Shown: positions 1-6,677, counted from the first letter of the stretch. The stretch is DNA of 8,635 bases from an uncultured Acidimicrobiaceae bacterium (GCA_903904615.1 CAIVDG010000102.1:1-8635); one strand, 5' to 3'. The notes: generated by a model from the sequence alone, not told the origin. Numbers and translations: made by a program.

Positions 1-270
1 TACCGCGTAGCGCAGTACTGGTTGCCCATTGTTGTGGGCTGGCTCTGTTACCTGTCGCTTCAAGTTGGTCCGTGGGCTATTGACCGTCGTCATCGCCTTG
101 CGTCTCTGCCTCGAGTGGCCCAATCACAGACAGAACGCGGCCTCACCACTGTGGATTGGGTGGAAAAGTTTGCGCCACGCGACCGCACAGGCCAATTCCC
201 CATGCCCGCAATCGACCCTAACGAACTTGAATACCAAGACGATACGGACGGTTCGGCTCGCCCTGAGTAG
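1..270 (+). CDS. C-terminal part of a YbhN/LPG-synthase-type membrane protein (5' truncated)
   Basis: The frame is open from the first base, and 89 residues precede a TAG stop at 268-270. The first third (residues 1-25) contains YRVAQYWLPIVVGW and runs on as a hydrophobic segment. This resembles the last transmembrane helix of the lysylphosphatidylglycerol synthase TM / YbhN flippase-like family, where an aromatic-WLPI-x-x-G motif is usual. The rest is a polar, presumably cytoplasmic tail rich in D, E and R that ends in an acidic stretch. Proteins of this family span the membrane several times and are linked to lipid or polyprenyl-linked substrate handling, but the exact substrate cannot be told from this fragment. 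The TAG stop is also the first half of the candidate -10 box of the next gene, so the two genes abut closely but probably have separate promoters. Confidence 0.6.
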   Translation, partial: YRVAQYWLPIVVGWLCYLSLQVGPWAIDRRHRLASLPRVAQSQTERGLTTVDWVEKFAPRDRTGQFPMPAIDPNELEYQDDTDGSARPE

Positions 271-273
271 CGT
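268..273 (+). promoter_or_regulatory. -10 box TAGCGT for a leaderless maoC-like transcript
   Basis: TAGCGT matches the actinobacterial -10 consensus TANNNT and ends 8 nt before the ATG at 282, so transcription would start at or next to the start codon. Its first three bases are the stop codon of the upstream gene. No clear -35 and no Shine-Dalgarno sequence are visible. Confidence 0.45.
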
Positions 274-281
274 TTGGTGCC

Positions 282-797
282 ATGACAACACATGAGCGCC
301 CCTTTGGTCGGTACCTCGAAGACTTTGTGCCCGGAGACGTTTTTCGTCATTGGCCTGGCAAGACAATTACCGAATATGACGATCACCTCTTTTGCATGAT
401 CACTATGAACCATCACCCTCTGCACACCAACGACTGGTTTGCAAAGGAAAGCGTTCAGGGCCGCAATGTTGTCGTAGGCAACTTGGTGTACTCGCTTGTC
501 CTCGGAATGAGCGTGCCCGATGTCAGTGGAGCAGCAATTGCAAACCTGGAAGTGGAAACACTTCAGCACAAGTTCCCCACATTCCACGGCGACACTATTC
601 ATGCCGAAACACGCGTACTTGAAGTTGCAGAAAGCAAGTCAAAGAACGACCGCGGCATTGTCACTGTGGAAACGAAGGGCTTCAACCAAGACGGCAAAGA
701 AGTGTGTTACTTCCGTCGTCGCGTCATGGTGTGGAAGCGTGATAGTGCGCCAGATCGTCGCCGTCCGTACGACGGACAGGACGTGTGGGCCGACTAA
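282..797 (+). CDS. MaoC-family (hotdog fold) enoyl-CoA hydratase/dehydratase-like protein
   Basis: A 171-residue protein that opens with GRYLEDFVPGDVF, the usual beginning of single-domain MaoC dehydratases (mesaconyl-CoA hydratase-like branch). These enzymes add water to, or remove it from, CoA thioesters in the cytoplasm. The hot-dog helix and active-site loop are at residues 31-55. The loop reads TMNHHPLH, so the catalytic His is probably H48, and N43 sits where R-specific hydratases usually have Asp. The C-terminal half (QHKFPTFHGDTIHAETRV, residues 95-112) matches the strand region of the family. The length is normal for a one-domain member. ATG 282 is preceded by a well-placed -10 box. 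mutY starts inside the last codons of this gene, so the two are probably cotranscribed. The substrate is unknown, and no other CoA-metabolism gene lies nearby. Confidence 0.82.
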   Translation: MTTHERPFGRYLEDFVPGDVFRHWPGKTITEYDDHLFCMITMNHHPLHTNDWFAKESVQGRNVVVGNLVYSLVLGMSVPDVSGAAIANLEVETLQHKFPTFHGDTIHAETRVLEVAESKSKNDRGIVTVETKGFNQDGKEVCYFRRRVMVWKRDSAPDRRRPYDGQDVWAD

Positions 798-1648
798 CCC
801 GCAATGACCGCATCGCGGTCGCACTTTTGAAATGGGGAAGTGACACGCTGCGTGACTTGCCGTGGCGTCGCACGCGCAACCCATGGCATGTATTGGTGAG
901 CGAAGTCATGCTGCAACAGACATCTGTTGCACGGGTACTTCCGAAATTCGAAGCTTTCATCAACGAGTTTCCCACTCCACATGACTTGGCGTCGGCACCG
1001 CTAGGTGATGCATTGCGTTTGTGGTCGGGTCTTGGGTACCCGCGCCGCTGTCGCAATTTGCGAGAAGCAGCGCGTGTCTTACATGAAGATTTCAACGGAG
1101 AGTTTCCCGAATCTGTTGACGTATTACTCACTTTGCCTGGAGTAGGGCAGTACACCTCGCGCGCTGTGTTGGCTTTTGCCTTTGAACACGATGTTGCCGT
1201 GGTGGATACCAACGTGTCGCGCGTGTTGTCGCGACTTGAAGGACGTGCGCTCAAGGCCAAAGAACTTCAAGTTCTTGCTGATTCATTTGTGCCGCAAGGT
1301 CTTGGGTGGGAGTGGAATCAAGTGATGATGGACTTTGGCGCTCGTCATTGCACCGCACGCCAACCACAATGTGCACAATGCCCACTGCGTCAACTCTGCG
1401 TTTGGAAGGGCGAAGGTGTCGACCCGGCGCCTGCATCGGCCGGGGCTAGCAAGCCCCAGGGAAGGTTTGAAGGTTCAGATCGTCAAGCCCGTGGTCGCGC
1501 AATGCGCGCCGTTGCAGATGGAGTCACCACTCTGGCGGCACTCACCAAGACAATGGGTGTTGAAGAAGACCGTGCGCGAACTTTGGTAACCGCACTTGTC
1601 GACGAAGGTTTGCTTGTGCGTTCGGGCAAACGCTTTACTTTGCCGTAA
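785..1648 (+). CDS. mutY: A/G-specific adenine glycosylase MutY
   Basis: This base-excision repair enzyme removes adenine mispaired with 8-oxoguanine. The 287 residues follow the MutY order. LPWRRTRNPW and SEVMLQQT (catalytic Glu E40) come first, then GLGYPRR (84-88). The helix-hairpin-helix LPGVGQYTS lies at 117-125, and the catalytic Asp is D141 in VVDTNVSRV. The iron-sulfur loop has cysteines C189, C196, C199 and C205 with C-x6-C-x2-C-x5-C spacing. The Pro in GYPRR and the short C-terminal module (SDRQARGRAM onward) instead of a full NUDIX-like 8-oxoG domain are typical of actinobacterial MutY. The GTG start at 785 overlaps maoC by 13 nt, which suggests coupling; TTG at 827 is a possible but less likely alternative. 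The 3' end overlaps the convergent hydrolase gene by 14 nt. Confidence 0.95.
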   Translation: MGRLTRNDRIAVALLKWGSDTLRDLPWRRTRNPWHVLVSEVMLQQTSVARVLPKFEAFINEFPTPHDLASAPLGDALRLWSGLGYPRRCRNLREAARVLHEDFNGEFPESVDVLLTLPGVGQYTSRAVLAFAFEHDVAVVDTNVSRVLSRLEGRALKAKELQVLADSFVPQGLGWEWNQVMMDFGARHCTARQPQCAQCPLRQLCVWKGEGVDPAPASAGASKPQGRFEGSDRQARGRAMRAVADGVTTLAALTKTMGVEEDRARTLVTALVDEGLLVRSGKRFTLP

Positions 1649-2513
1649 CCCAATCAACAATTAGCGCGTTTACTTCGTCGGGCTTTTCCAATTGGAGAAA
1701 GTGGCCAGCACCGTCCACGATGCGAAGAGTTGCCCATGGCGCAAAGGTGGTAATCGATTCAGCTACTTCGCGACCAATGCAGCCGTCGCTTGCGCCATGT
1801 AGATACAAAGTGGGCTGAGGTAGTTCACCGCCACCTGCAGCTTGAACTGCGTCGTACTTTTCGGATCGTGGCCCGGCGCCAAGAGTGCATCGGTAATAAG
1901 CAAGTGCCGCCGACAAGTGTTGTGGATCACGAAGACATGCTTTGCAGTTTTCTGCATCGTCAGAACCGCTGTAACCAGGTGACCAGTCGCGCCACAGCAT
2001 GTCGATGAAGGCGAGGTCGTTCGACGGAACAACGAGGTCGGACAGCGGGTGCTGGAAATAGAACATGTACCAACTGCGCTTGATCTGGTCCATGTTGTTG
2101 ATGAACGCAACGTTCATGGCGCCACCTGGGGGCACAGCCATGCCTACAACGCGCTTCCACCGCGATGGCTCGGAGCCTGCAGCGCCGTACACCGATGGAG
2201 CGCCCCAGTCGTGACCAATGATGACTGCGTTCTCGTCGCCACCCAGTGCTTCGTGCAATGCATTGGCATCGGCAGACAATGCGCCGGTTTGGTACATGCC
2301 GTCTGCAGCAAGCGACGTTGGCGCATACCCACGAGTAAATGGAGCTACTGCGCGAAAACCAGCGTCTGCCAAGGCAGGCAGCAGGTAGCGCCAACTATGC
2401 GCTGAGTCTGGAAATCCGTGAAGGCACAAAGCCAGTGGACCTGTGCCGCATTCAAGAAAGGTGAAGTCGATGCCATTTGCACTGACGGTTCCCGTGGTGA
2501 TGTGTGGTGCCAT
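1635..2513 (-). CDS. Alpha/beta hydrolase, epoxide hydrolase-like
   Basis: A 292-residue alpha/beta hydrolase with all the elements of an epoxide hydrolase. The oxyanion-hole motif HGFPDS starts at residue 32. The nucleophile elbow GHDWGA carries Asp (D102) rather than Ser. The acid is D243 in GASDG, and the catalytic His is H271 in GAGHFLQLEKP. Two cap-domain tyrosines, Y149 in WYMFYFQ and Y207 in YYR, line up with the ring-opening tyrosines of soluble epoxide hydrolase, which favours epoxide hydrolysis over haloalkane dehalogenation. The reading frame is open further upstream, with Met codons at 2564, 2600 and 2633. I chose ATG 2513 because family members begin just before the first strand (SANGIDFTFLECG) and because TACGGT ends 7 nt upstream. 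The physiological substrate is unknown. It is transcribed divergently from the MBL gene. Confidence 0.88.
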   Translation of the reverse strand: MAPHITTGTVSANGIDFTFLECGTGPLALCLHGFPDSAHSWRYLLPALADAGFRAVAPFTRGYAPTSLAADGMYQTGALSADANALHEALGGDENAVIIGHDWGAPSVYGAAGSEPSRWKRVVGMAVPPGGAMNVAFINNMDQIKRSWYMFYFQHPLSDLVVPSNDLAFIDMLWRDWSPGYSGSDDAENCKACLRDPQHLSAALAYYRCTLGAGPRSEKYDAVQAAGGGELPQPTLYLHGASDGCIGREVAESITTFAPWATLRIVDGAGHFLQLEKPDEVNALIVDWVTAK

Positions 2514-2520
2514 AGGGAGA

Positions 2521-2526
2521 ACCGTA
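2521..2526 (-). promoter_or_regulatory. -10 box TACGGT for the epoxide hydrolase-like gene
   Basis: Read on the minus strand, TACGGT ends 7 nt before the ATG at 2513, as expected for a leaderless transcript. A GTGACG sequence 19 nt further upstream (2546-2551) could be a poor -35 element. The box supports the internal Met as the true start. Confidence 0.45.
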
Positions 2527-2528
2527 GT

Positions 2529-2555
2529 GCCTGTGGTGCGACAGGCGTCACCTGT
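2529..2555. promoter_or_regulatory. Nested inverted repeats, candidate operator in the divergent promoter region
   Basis: GCCTGT (2529-2534) pairs with ACAGGC (2541-2546) over a 6-nt spacer. ACAGG (2541-2545) pairs again with CCTGT (2551-2555) over 5 nt, giving three alternating half-sites about 10-12 nt apart. The cluster lies just upstream of the hydrolase -10 box and covers its -35 region, where a repressor would be effective. No regulator gene lies beside it, so operator function is inferred. Confidence 0.3.
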
Positions 2556-2585
2556 ATGAGACATGGGTAAAGCGGTGAAGTTCCG

Positions 2586-2605
2586 TAGCGTTTCTCGCAT
2601 GGGGG
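2586..2605 (+). promoter_or_regulatory. -10 box TAGCGT and GGGGG ribosome binding site of the MBL gene
   Basis: TAGCGT (2586-2591) fits TANNNT and would start transcription near 2598. GGGGG at 2601-2605 lies 7 nt before the ATG at 2613 and can pair with the anti-Shine-Dalgarno CCUCC. This gene therefore appears to have a short leader, unlike most of its neighbours. Confidence 0.35.
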
Positions 2606-2612
2606 CTAGGCC

Positions 2613-3443
2613 ATGCTGACTGTGACATTCCACGGCGTACGTGGTTCAACGCCGTGCCATGGTCCGTCCACGGCAAAGTACGGCGGCAACACGTCATGTG
2701 TATCAGTGCGCGCACCTGGTCGTCGTCCCATCTTGTTAGATCTCGGAACTGGTCTTCGTTACTTCGGAAAGCAATACACCGCCGGAACAGAAATTCCGCT
2801 GAAGGCAATTGCATTGGTCACTCACCTTCATTGGGATCATGTTCAAGGCTTGCCGTTCTTTACGCCAATGCTTCACCCTGGTGCACGTTTGGAAATTTTT
2901 GGTCCACAACAGTCCGACGGAAGTTCTTTCGAGAATGCAATGAAAGAAGCAATTTCGCCACCAACATTTCCTGTCGGACTGAAGGATTTTCCTGGCAACT
3001 TTTCTTTTTCTGACGTTGCGGACACCGAATGGGAAATGGATGACTACAAAATCATCTCGCGACTTGTTCCTCACATTGGTCCCACCGTTGGATACCGCAT
3101 TGAATTTGCGGGATCCACCATTGCGTACATCTCCGACCATCAACAACCACTCGATGGTTCGTTCCATCTTCCAGAGGGCGTGCGTGAACTTGCGCAAGAT
3201 GTTGACCTGTTAATTCACGATTCCCAGTACACGCCCCAAGAATTTGCGGTGAAGTCAAATTGGGGTCATTGCACTGCTGAATTCGCCATGGGTATTGCGG
3301 CAGCAACCGGAGCGAAGCGCTTGGCGTTGTATCACCACGATCCAGATCGCACCGATACCGCCCTTGACGCAATGGCGGCGTGCGGATCAGGCAAAGGCAT
3401 GGAAGTGTTTTTTGCTCGCGAGGGCGGAACAATTTCCGTCTGA
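2613..3443 (+). CDS. MBL-fold metallohydrolase (RNase Z/PhnP-like branch)
   Basis: A 276-residue metallo-beta-lactamase-fold protein. It starts with FHGVRGSTPCHGPST and YGGNTSCV (6-30), the N-terminal signature of a broad MBL branch that includes PhnP-like phosphodiesterases and tRNase Z relatives. The metal-binding motif THLHWDHVQG gives H71, H73, D75 and H76. Further candidate ligands are H154, D175 (ISDH), H202/D203 (LIHDSQY), H219 (NWGHC) and H241/H242 (LYHHDPDRTD). A dinuclear metal centre and phosphodiester or related hydrolysis are expected from the family, but the substrate is not. It is not a beta-CASP protein and lacks the flexible arm expected of a true tRNase Z. ATG 2613 is supported by a GGGGG Shine-Dalgarno and by the conserved N-terminus starting right there. 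Confidence 0.85.
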   Translation: MLTVTFHGVRGSTPCHGPSTAKYGGNTSCVSVRAPGRRPILLDLGTGLRYFGKQYTAGTEIPLKAIALVTHLHWDHVQGLPFFTPMLHPGARLEIFGPQQSDGSSFENAMKEAISPPTFPVGLKDFPGNFSFSDVADTEWEMDDYKIISRLVPHIGPTVGYRIEFAGSTIAYISDHQQPLDGSFHLPEGVRELAQDVDLLIHDSQYTPQEFAVKSNWGHCTAEFAMGIAAATGAKRLALYHHDPDRTDTALDAMAACGSGKGMEVFFAREGGTISV

Positions 3444-3454
3444 CAGCTCTGGTC

Positions 3455-3460
3455 TACTGT
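3455..3460 (+). promoter_or_regulatory. -10 box TACTGT for the flavin reductase/MauE unit
   Basis: TACTGT ends 6 nt before GTG 3467 and lies in the 23-nt gap after the MBL stop codon. The spacing fits leaderless transcription. It supports the GTG over the upstream ATG at 3380, which would overlap the MBL gene by 64 nt. Confidence 0.45.
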
Positions 3461-3466
3461 TGTGGT

Positions 3467-3964
3467 GTGACCTCAGATATCAGCCCCGCACTCTTTCGCT
3501 CCGTACTCGGGCACGCACCAACGTCCGTTGTTGTAGTGACCGGGTGTGATGCATCGGGCAAGCCCTTCGGAATCACCATCGGGTCATTCGTATCCGTATC
3601 GCTCGATCCGCCACTCGTTGGTTTCCTGCCTGGCACTTCATCACGATCATGGAGTTCAATTCAGGAATCGGGTCATTTCTGCGTCAACATTCTTTCGGCA
3701 GAACAAGAAGAGTTGTGCTGGAAGTTTGCAAAAGAAGGCGACGACAAGTTCGAGGGCATTTCTTGGACCAAATCGTCAACGGGAAATCCTGTGTTGCCGG
3801 GTGTCATTGGGGTGATTGATTGCTCCATCGAATCCCAAGAAGTGGTGGGCGACCATTACTTCGTGGTGGGTCGCGTATTAGAGATGTCTCATGCAGATAA
3901 CGCGAGTAACGCAATGGTGTTTTTCCGCGGAAAAGTGGTGAGCGCCACATACCCAACTGCGTAA
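3467..3964 (+). CDS. Flavin reductase-like protein (FMN-binding split barrel)
   Basis: The 165 residues cover one complete flavin reductase-like domain. PTSVVVVT (18-25) is followed by GITIGSFVSVSLDPPL (about 35-50), which forms the FMN-binding core. After that come SWSSIQESGHFCVNIL, KFEGISW and the family's GDH signature (128-130) ahead of the last strands. Members reduce FMN or FAD with NAD(P)H, often for a two-component monooxygenase, or simply bind flavin. No monooxygenase partner is in the window. The GTG start was chosen because the conserved domain begins at once (ALFRSVLGHAPT) and a -10 box sits 6 nt upstream. An in-frame ATG at 3380 would add 29 residues unlike the family. The TAA stop shares one base with the start of the next gene, so the two are probably translated together. 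Confidence 0.85.
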   Translation: MTSDISPALFRSVLGHAPTSVVVVTGCDASGKPFGITIGSFVSVSLDPPLVGFLPGTSSRSWSSIQESGHFCVNILSAEQEELCWKFAKEGDDKFEGISWTKSSTGNPVLPGVIGVIDCSIESQEVVGDHYFVVGRVLEMSHADNASNAMVFFRGKVVSATYPTA

Positions 3965-4341
3965 TGTTCGCTCGTGTTCTTGCCGCCGTTGTAGGTGCTG
4001 TCATTCTTTTTGCTGGTGCCACGAAAGCCACCGGCTTTCAGCAGTGGAAAGCCGATGCACGTTCCCAGGGACTTTGGCCGATTGTCGCCTATGTCTTGCC
4101 GGGTACTGAACTGCTTCTCGGCGCATTACTCATTGTTCTTGCACCAACGCCAGTTGTACTTGGTGCGGCAACTTTGCTGTTGCTTATCTTCACTGCGTAT
4201 CTGCTTGTGCTTGTGACATCTGGGTCAACCGTTCCGTGCGCATGTTTCGGCGCGCGGTTTTCAAAAGCACCATCGTGGCGAGATGTGTTGCGCAACGTTC
4301 TCCTCATGGGTGCGTTGTTCGTCGCTGCTGCGCTGTATTGA
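3964..4341 (+). CDS. MauE/DoxX-type four-helix membrane protein
   Basis: A 125-residue, very hydrophobic protein with four likely transmembrane helices at about 3-18, 38-60, 62-85 and 109-124. FAGATKATGFQQW (16-28) matches the G-x-x-K-x-x-x-x-x-x-W pattern after the first helix of MauE/DoxX proteins. A CACFG motif (C92 and C94) lies in the loop before the last helix, the position of the redox cysteines of MauE relatives. MauE supports disulfide formation in periplasmic methylamine dehydrogenase. Small actinobacterial homologues are usually annotated only as redox-associated membrane proteins. Its ATG overlaps the upstream stop codon (TAATG), and no Shine-Dalgarno is visible, so translation probably depends on the flavin reductase gene. 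The physiological role is unknown. Confidence 0.72.
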   Translation: MFARVLAAVVGAVILFAGATKATGFQQWKADARSQGLWPIVAYVLPGTELLLGALLIVLAPTPVVLGAATLLLLIFTAYLLVLVTSGSTVPCACFGARFSKAPSWRDVLRNVLLMGALFVAAALY

Positions 4342-4351
4342 CCAGTGTTCG

Positions 4352-6373
4352 TTATTGCACGCAACTCATGGCGAATGCCAGGGTTCGTGCTTCATCGCGC
4401 CACTGTTCGTAACGTCCCGAGGGCCCACCGTGCCCCGCACCCATTTCGCACGTAAAGACAACCGTGGTGTCGGGCGATTCATGCCGCATCTTCGCAACCC
4501 ATTTGGTGGGCTCGTGGTAACTCACACGCGGGTCGTTTAGTCCGGCCGTTACATACAACTGCGGGTAGGCCACATTCGTGGTGTTGTCGTACGGCGAATA
4601 CGACTGGATATACGAGGCGAACGGTTCTGTACGGGGGTCACCCCATTCCTCCCATTCCGTCACAGTGAGCGGCAACGATGGATCACTCATTGTTGTCACC
4701 ACATCCACAAATGGAACTTCAGCAATTGCGCCTGCGAATCGGGCCGGATTCATAGTGATGCATGCGCCGACCAATAAACCGCCAGCACTTCCTCCGCGAA
4801 CGACAAGTTGTGAGCCATTACACACCTTGGTGTCGGCAAGGTGACTTGCTGCATCAACGGTGTCGGTGAACGTGTTGCGCTTGTTCAAAAACTTGCCGTC
4901 CAAATACCAAGTGCGTCCCATTTCGCCACCGCCGCGTGGATGAACTAACGCCCACACCCATCCGCGGTCCAGTAGGGAGAGCCGAGCAATAGAAAACCAC
5001 GGAGCAAGAGAGATTTCGTAGGCGCCGTATGCATACACCAAACCTGGAGCAGTGCCGTCAAGTGGAGTGTCGCGATGATGAACGATGTCGACAGGCACGC
5101 GAGTTCCGTCGGTGGCCGTGGCCCATAGTCGTTGCGAAACATAGTGAGAGAGGTCGCAATTCAGCACTTCGGTGAGTTTCAATGTTGTGAGAGACGAGTC
5201 GCGCGGCGAGTACCACGCCACTGTGTTGGGTGTGGTGAGCGACTGATATGTCAGACGAATACCACGAGGGGAGTAGTCGGGGTTGACATCAAGTTCTACT
5301 TCGTGGGGTTCGTTGAGGATTGTTAACGGAGAAATCGTTCCATTTGTCGTCACCAGTGACAGGACTTGTTGTGCGTTTTCCCACCGTTGCATCACAGCAA
5401 ACGTTTCAAAACAGTCGAACTGCACAATGCGCTTTGATGGTGAATGTGGAATAAGTTCGGTCCACTCTCCGCCGTTCTCAGGCATTGTCATCACACGAAA
5501 ATCATCTGCATCCAAGTTGGTGGTGATTGCAAAGATTCCATTCCAATGATCTGCCTGGTATTCAACGTTGTCGCGTCGTGTTGCAAGAGAACGTGGAGAA
5601 TCTGTTGGATGCAGTGAATCAATCACCCAGCACTCACTTGACGTCTTGCTTCCTGACTCAATCATGATCCATTTGCCAGAACGCGATTCACTGACGCCAA
5701 CAAAGAAGCGTTCGTCTGTATCTTCAAGAACCAGAACATCGTCGGAAGAAGCGGTTCCTACTTTGTGTCGCCACACCTGGTGTGGGCGCATTGCTTCATC
5801 GGGAACCACGTAGAACAACCATTCATCGTTGGCAGACCACGCTGTGCCGCCCCATGTGGTGTTGGGAATTTCATCTGGCAGATCGGTATTGGAGGAGAGG
5901 TCTCGAATGCGCAGTGTGTACATCTCGCTGCCGTCGGTGTCGCTCGACCAAGCAAGCAGGTGTCCACTGTGCGACACGTCGAATGCGCTTAACGAGAAGT
6001 AGTCGTGCCCTTCGGCCTCAATGTTTTCGTCGAGTAACACGGTGTTCAGGGCGGTCTCTGCGCTGTCGCCGCGGGAATGAATGGCGTATGACTTGCCCGT
6101 TTCGGTTCGGGATGCGTACCACCAGCCGCGATGAAGCACTGGATAAGACGAATCGTCTTCCTTCACTCGTTGTTTGATCTCGCCAAAGATGGCATCGATG
6201 GTGGCGGTATGCGGCTGAAACCATTCGGTTGCGAAAGTATTTTCCGCGGCCAGGTACGCAAGAGTCTCGGGGTCGTCTTTGTCTCTTAGCCAGGCGTATG
6301 GGTCGGTCGCTGGGCCGGTGGGACGTTGCCATTCATGAGGACGACGAGGGGCTCGTGGCATGGCAGAAGTCAT
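4352..6373 (-). CDS. ptrB: Oligopeptidase B (S9A serine peptidase, protease II)
   Basis: A 673-residue cytoplasmic peptidase that should cut short peptides after Arg or Lys. An N-terminal segment with GPATDPYAWLRDKDDPET is followed by a beta-propeller (about residues 75-400) that gates access. The alpha/beta-hydrolase domain comes last: the nucleophile is S529 in RGGSAGG, the Asp is D614 in GLNDPRV and the His is H648 in GAGHGG. These sit close to the catalytic positions of E. coli OpB. PRGGGEMGRTWY and GKFLNKRNTFTD are OpB hallmarks. The frame is open upstream to a Met at 6505, but that 44-residue extension overlaps the ferredoxin gene and has no family-like sequence. ATG 6373 is preceded by TAGCCT at leaderless spacing; Met at 6361 is the next alternative. 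It ends 10 nt from the convergent MauE-like gene. Confidence 0.93.
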   Translation of the reverse strand: MTSAMPRAPRRPHEWQRPTGPATDPYAWLRDKDDPETLAYLAAENTFATEWFQPHTATIDAIFGEIKQRVKEDDSSYPVLHRGWWYASRTETGKSYAIHSRGDSAETALNTVLLDENIEAEGHDYFSLSAFDVSHSGHLLAWSSDTDGSEMYTLRIRDLSSNTDLPDEIPNTTWGGTAWSANDEWLFYVVPDEAMRPHQVWRHKVGTASSDDVLVLEDTDERFFVGVSESRSGKWIMIESGSKTSSECWVIDSLHPTDSPRSLATRRDNVEYQADHWNGIFAITTNLDADDFRVMTMPENGGEWTELIPHSPSKRIVQFDCFETFAVMQRWENAQQVLSLVTTNGTISPLTILNEPHEVELDVNPDYSPRGIRLTYQSLTTPNTVAWYSPRDSSLTTLKLTEVLNCDLSHYVSQRLWATATDGTRVPVDIVHHRDTPLDGTAPGLVYAYGAYEISLAPWFSIARLSLLDRGWVWALVHPRGGGEMGRTWYLDGKFLNKRNTFTDTVDAASHLADTKVCNGSQLVVRGGSAGGLLVGACITMNPARFAGAIAEVPFVDVVTTMSDPSLPLTVTEWEEWGDPRTEPFASYIQSYSPYDNTTNVAYPQLYVTAGLNDPRVSYHEPTKWVAKMRHESPDTTVVFTCEMGAGHGGPSGRYEQWRDEARTLAFAMSCVQ

Positions 6374-6380
6374 TGAGGGA

Positions 6381-6386
6381 AGGCTA
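6381..6386 (-). promoter_or_regulatory. -10 box TAGCCT for oligopeptidase B
   Basis: On the minus strand TAGCCT ends 7 nt before the ATG at 6373. It shares a 40-nt intergenic gap with the opposing ferredoxin promoter, so RNA polymerase bound at one would cover the other. Confidence 0.45.
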
Positions 6387-6401
6387 TGGCGACAAGGCAG
6401 G

Positions 6402-6407
6402 TACCGT
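6402..6407 (+). promoter_or_regulatory. -10 box TACCGT for the ferredoxin gene
   Basis: TACCGT ends 6 nt before GTG 6414, the same geometry as the box in front of the flavin reductase gene. It supports the GTG over the upstream ATG at 6360, which would overlap the oligopeptidase B start. Confidence 0.45.
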
Positions 6408-6413
6408 GAGCGC

Positions 6414-6677
6414 GTGCGCGTATGGATTGACCAAGACCTCTGCACGGGGGACGGACTGTGCGTCGACCATTGCCCCGATGTCTTTGTGCAGCTTGAAGAT
6501 GGCATCGCCTACGTTGCTGAACGCGGGGAACCCCTCAACGACCCCGGTGGCTCTGGTTCTTTGGCTGTTGTGGTCGAGCGGGACATTGCCGCAGTGGTGC
6601 AGGCAGCCGATGTGTGCCCAGGTGAATGTATTTTCATTGAACTCGAACCAGCATTTGAGGAAATGACAGGGTCGTAA
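6414..6677 (+). CDS. Actinobacterial single-cluster ferredoxin ([3Fe-4S]-type)
   Basis: An 87-residue electron carrier. MRVWIDQDLCTGDGLC is the standard opening of actinobacterial ferredoxins that feed cytochrome P450s and other oxygenases. C10, C16 and C68 (CPGEC) fit the three ligands of a [3Fe-4S] cluster. G13 replaces the second Cys of the 4Fe-4S pattern. LNDPGGSGS and CPGECIFIE are typical of the longer members. C20, in DHCPDVF, is unusual, because relatives commonly have Ala there; with C72 it leaves two extra cysteines. A [4Fe-4S] cluster using C20 cannot be excluded. GTG 6414 is chosen because the family begins exactly there and the -10 box is correctly spaced. An ATG at 6360 would add 18 unrelated residues. 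No P450 or reductase gene is adjacent, so the partner is unknown. Confidence 0.88.
   Translation: MRVWIDQDLCTGDGLCVDHCPDVFVQLEDGIAYVAERGEPLNDPGGSGSLAVVVERDIAAVVQAADVCPGECIFIELEPAFEEMTGS

Noticed and set aside
90..602. 170-codon open frame on the minus strand.
   Set aside because: It runs antisense to the clear MaoC-like gene and the YbhN end, and its translation shows no recognisable domain.
724..1260. 178-codon open frame on the minus strand.
   Set aside because: It is a shadow of mutY, and its Ser/Arg/Thr-rich translation looks non-coding.
2514..2633. N-terminal extension of the epoxide hydrolase to Met 2633 (40 extra residues).
   Set aside because: It would overlap the MBL start, has no family-like sequence and runs through the promoter elements; ATG 2513 fits both the family and the -10 box.
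6374..6505. N-terminal extension of oligopeptidase B to Met 6505.
   Set aside because: The 44 residues are Ser/Arg-rich, antisense to the ferredoxin, and unlike the family's N-terminus.
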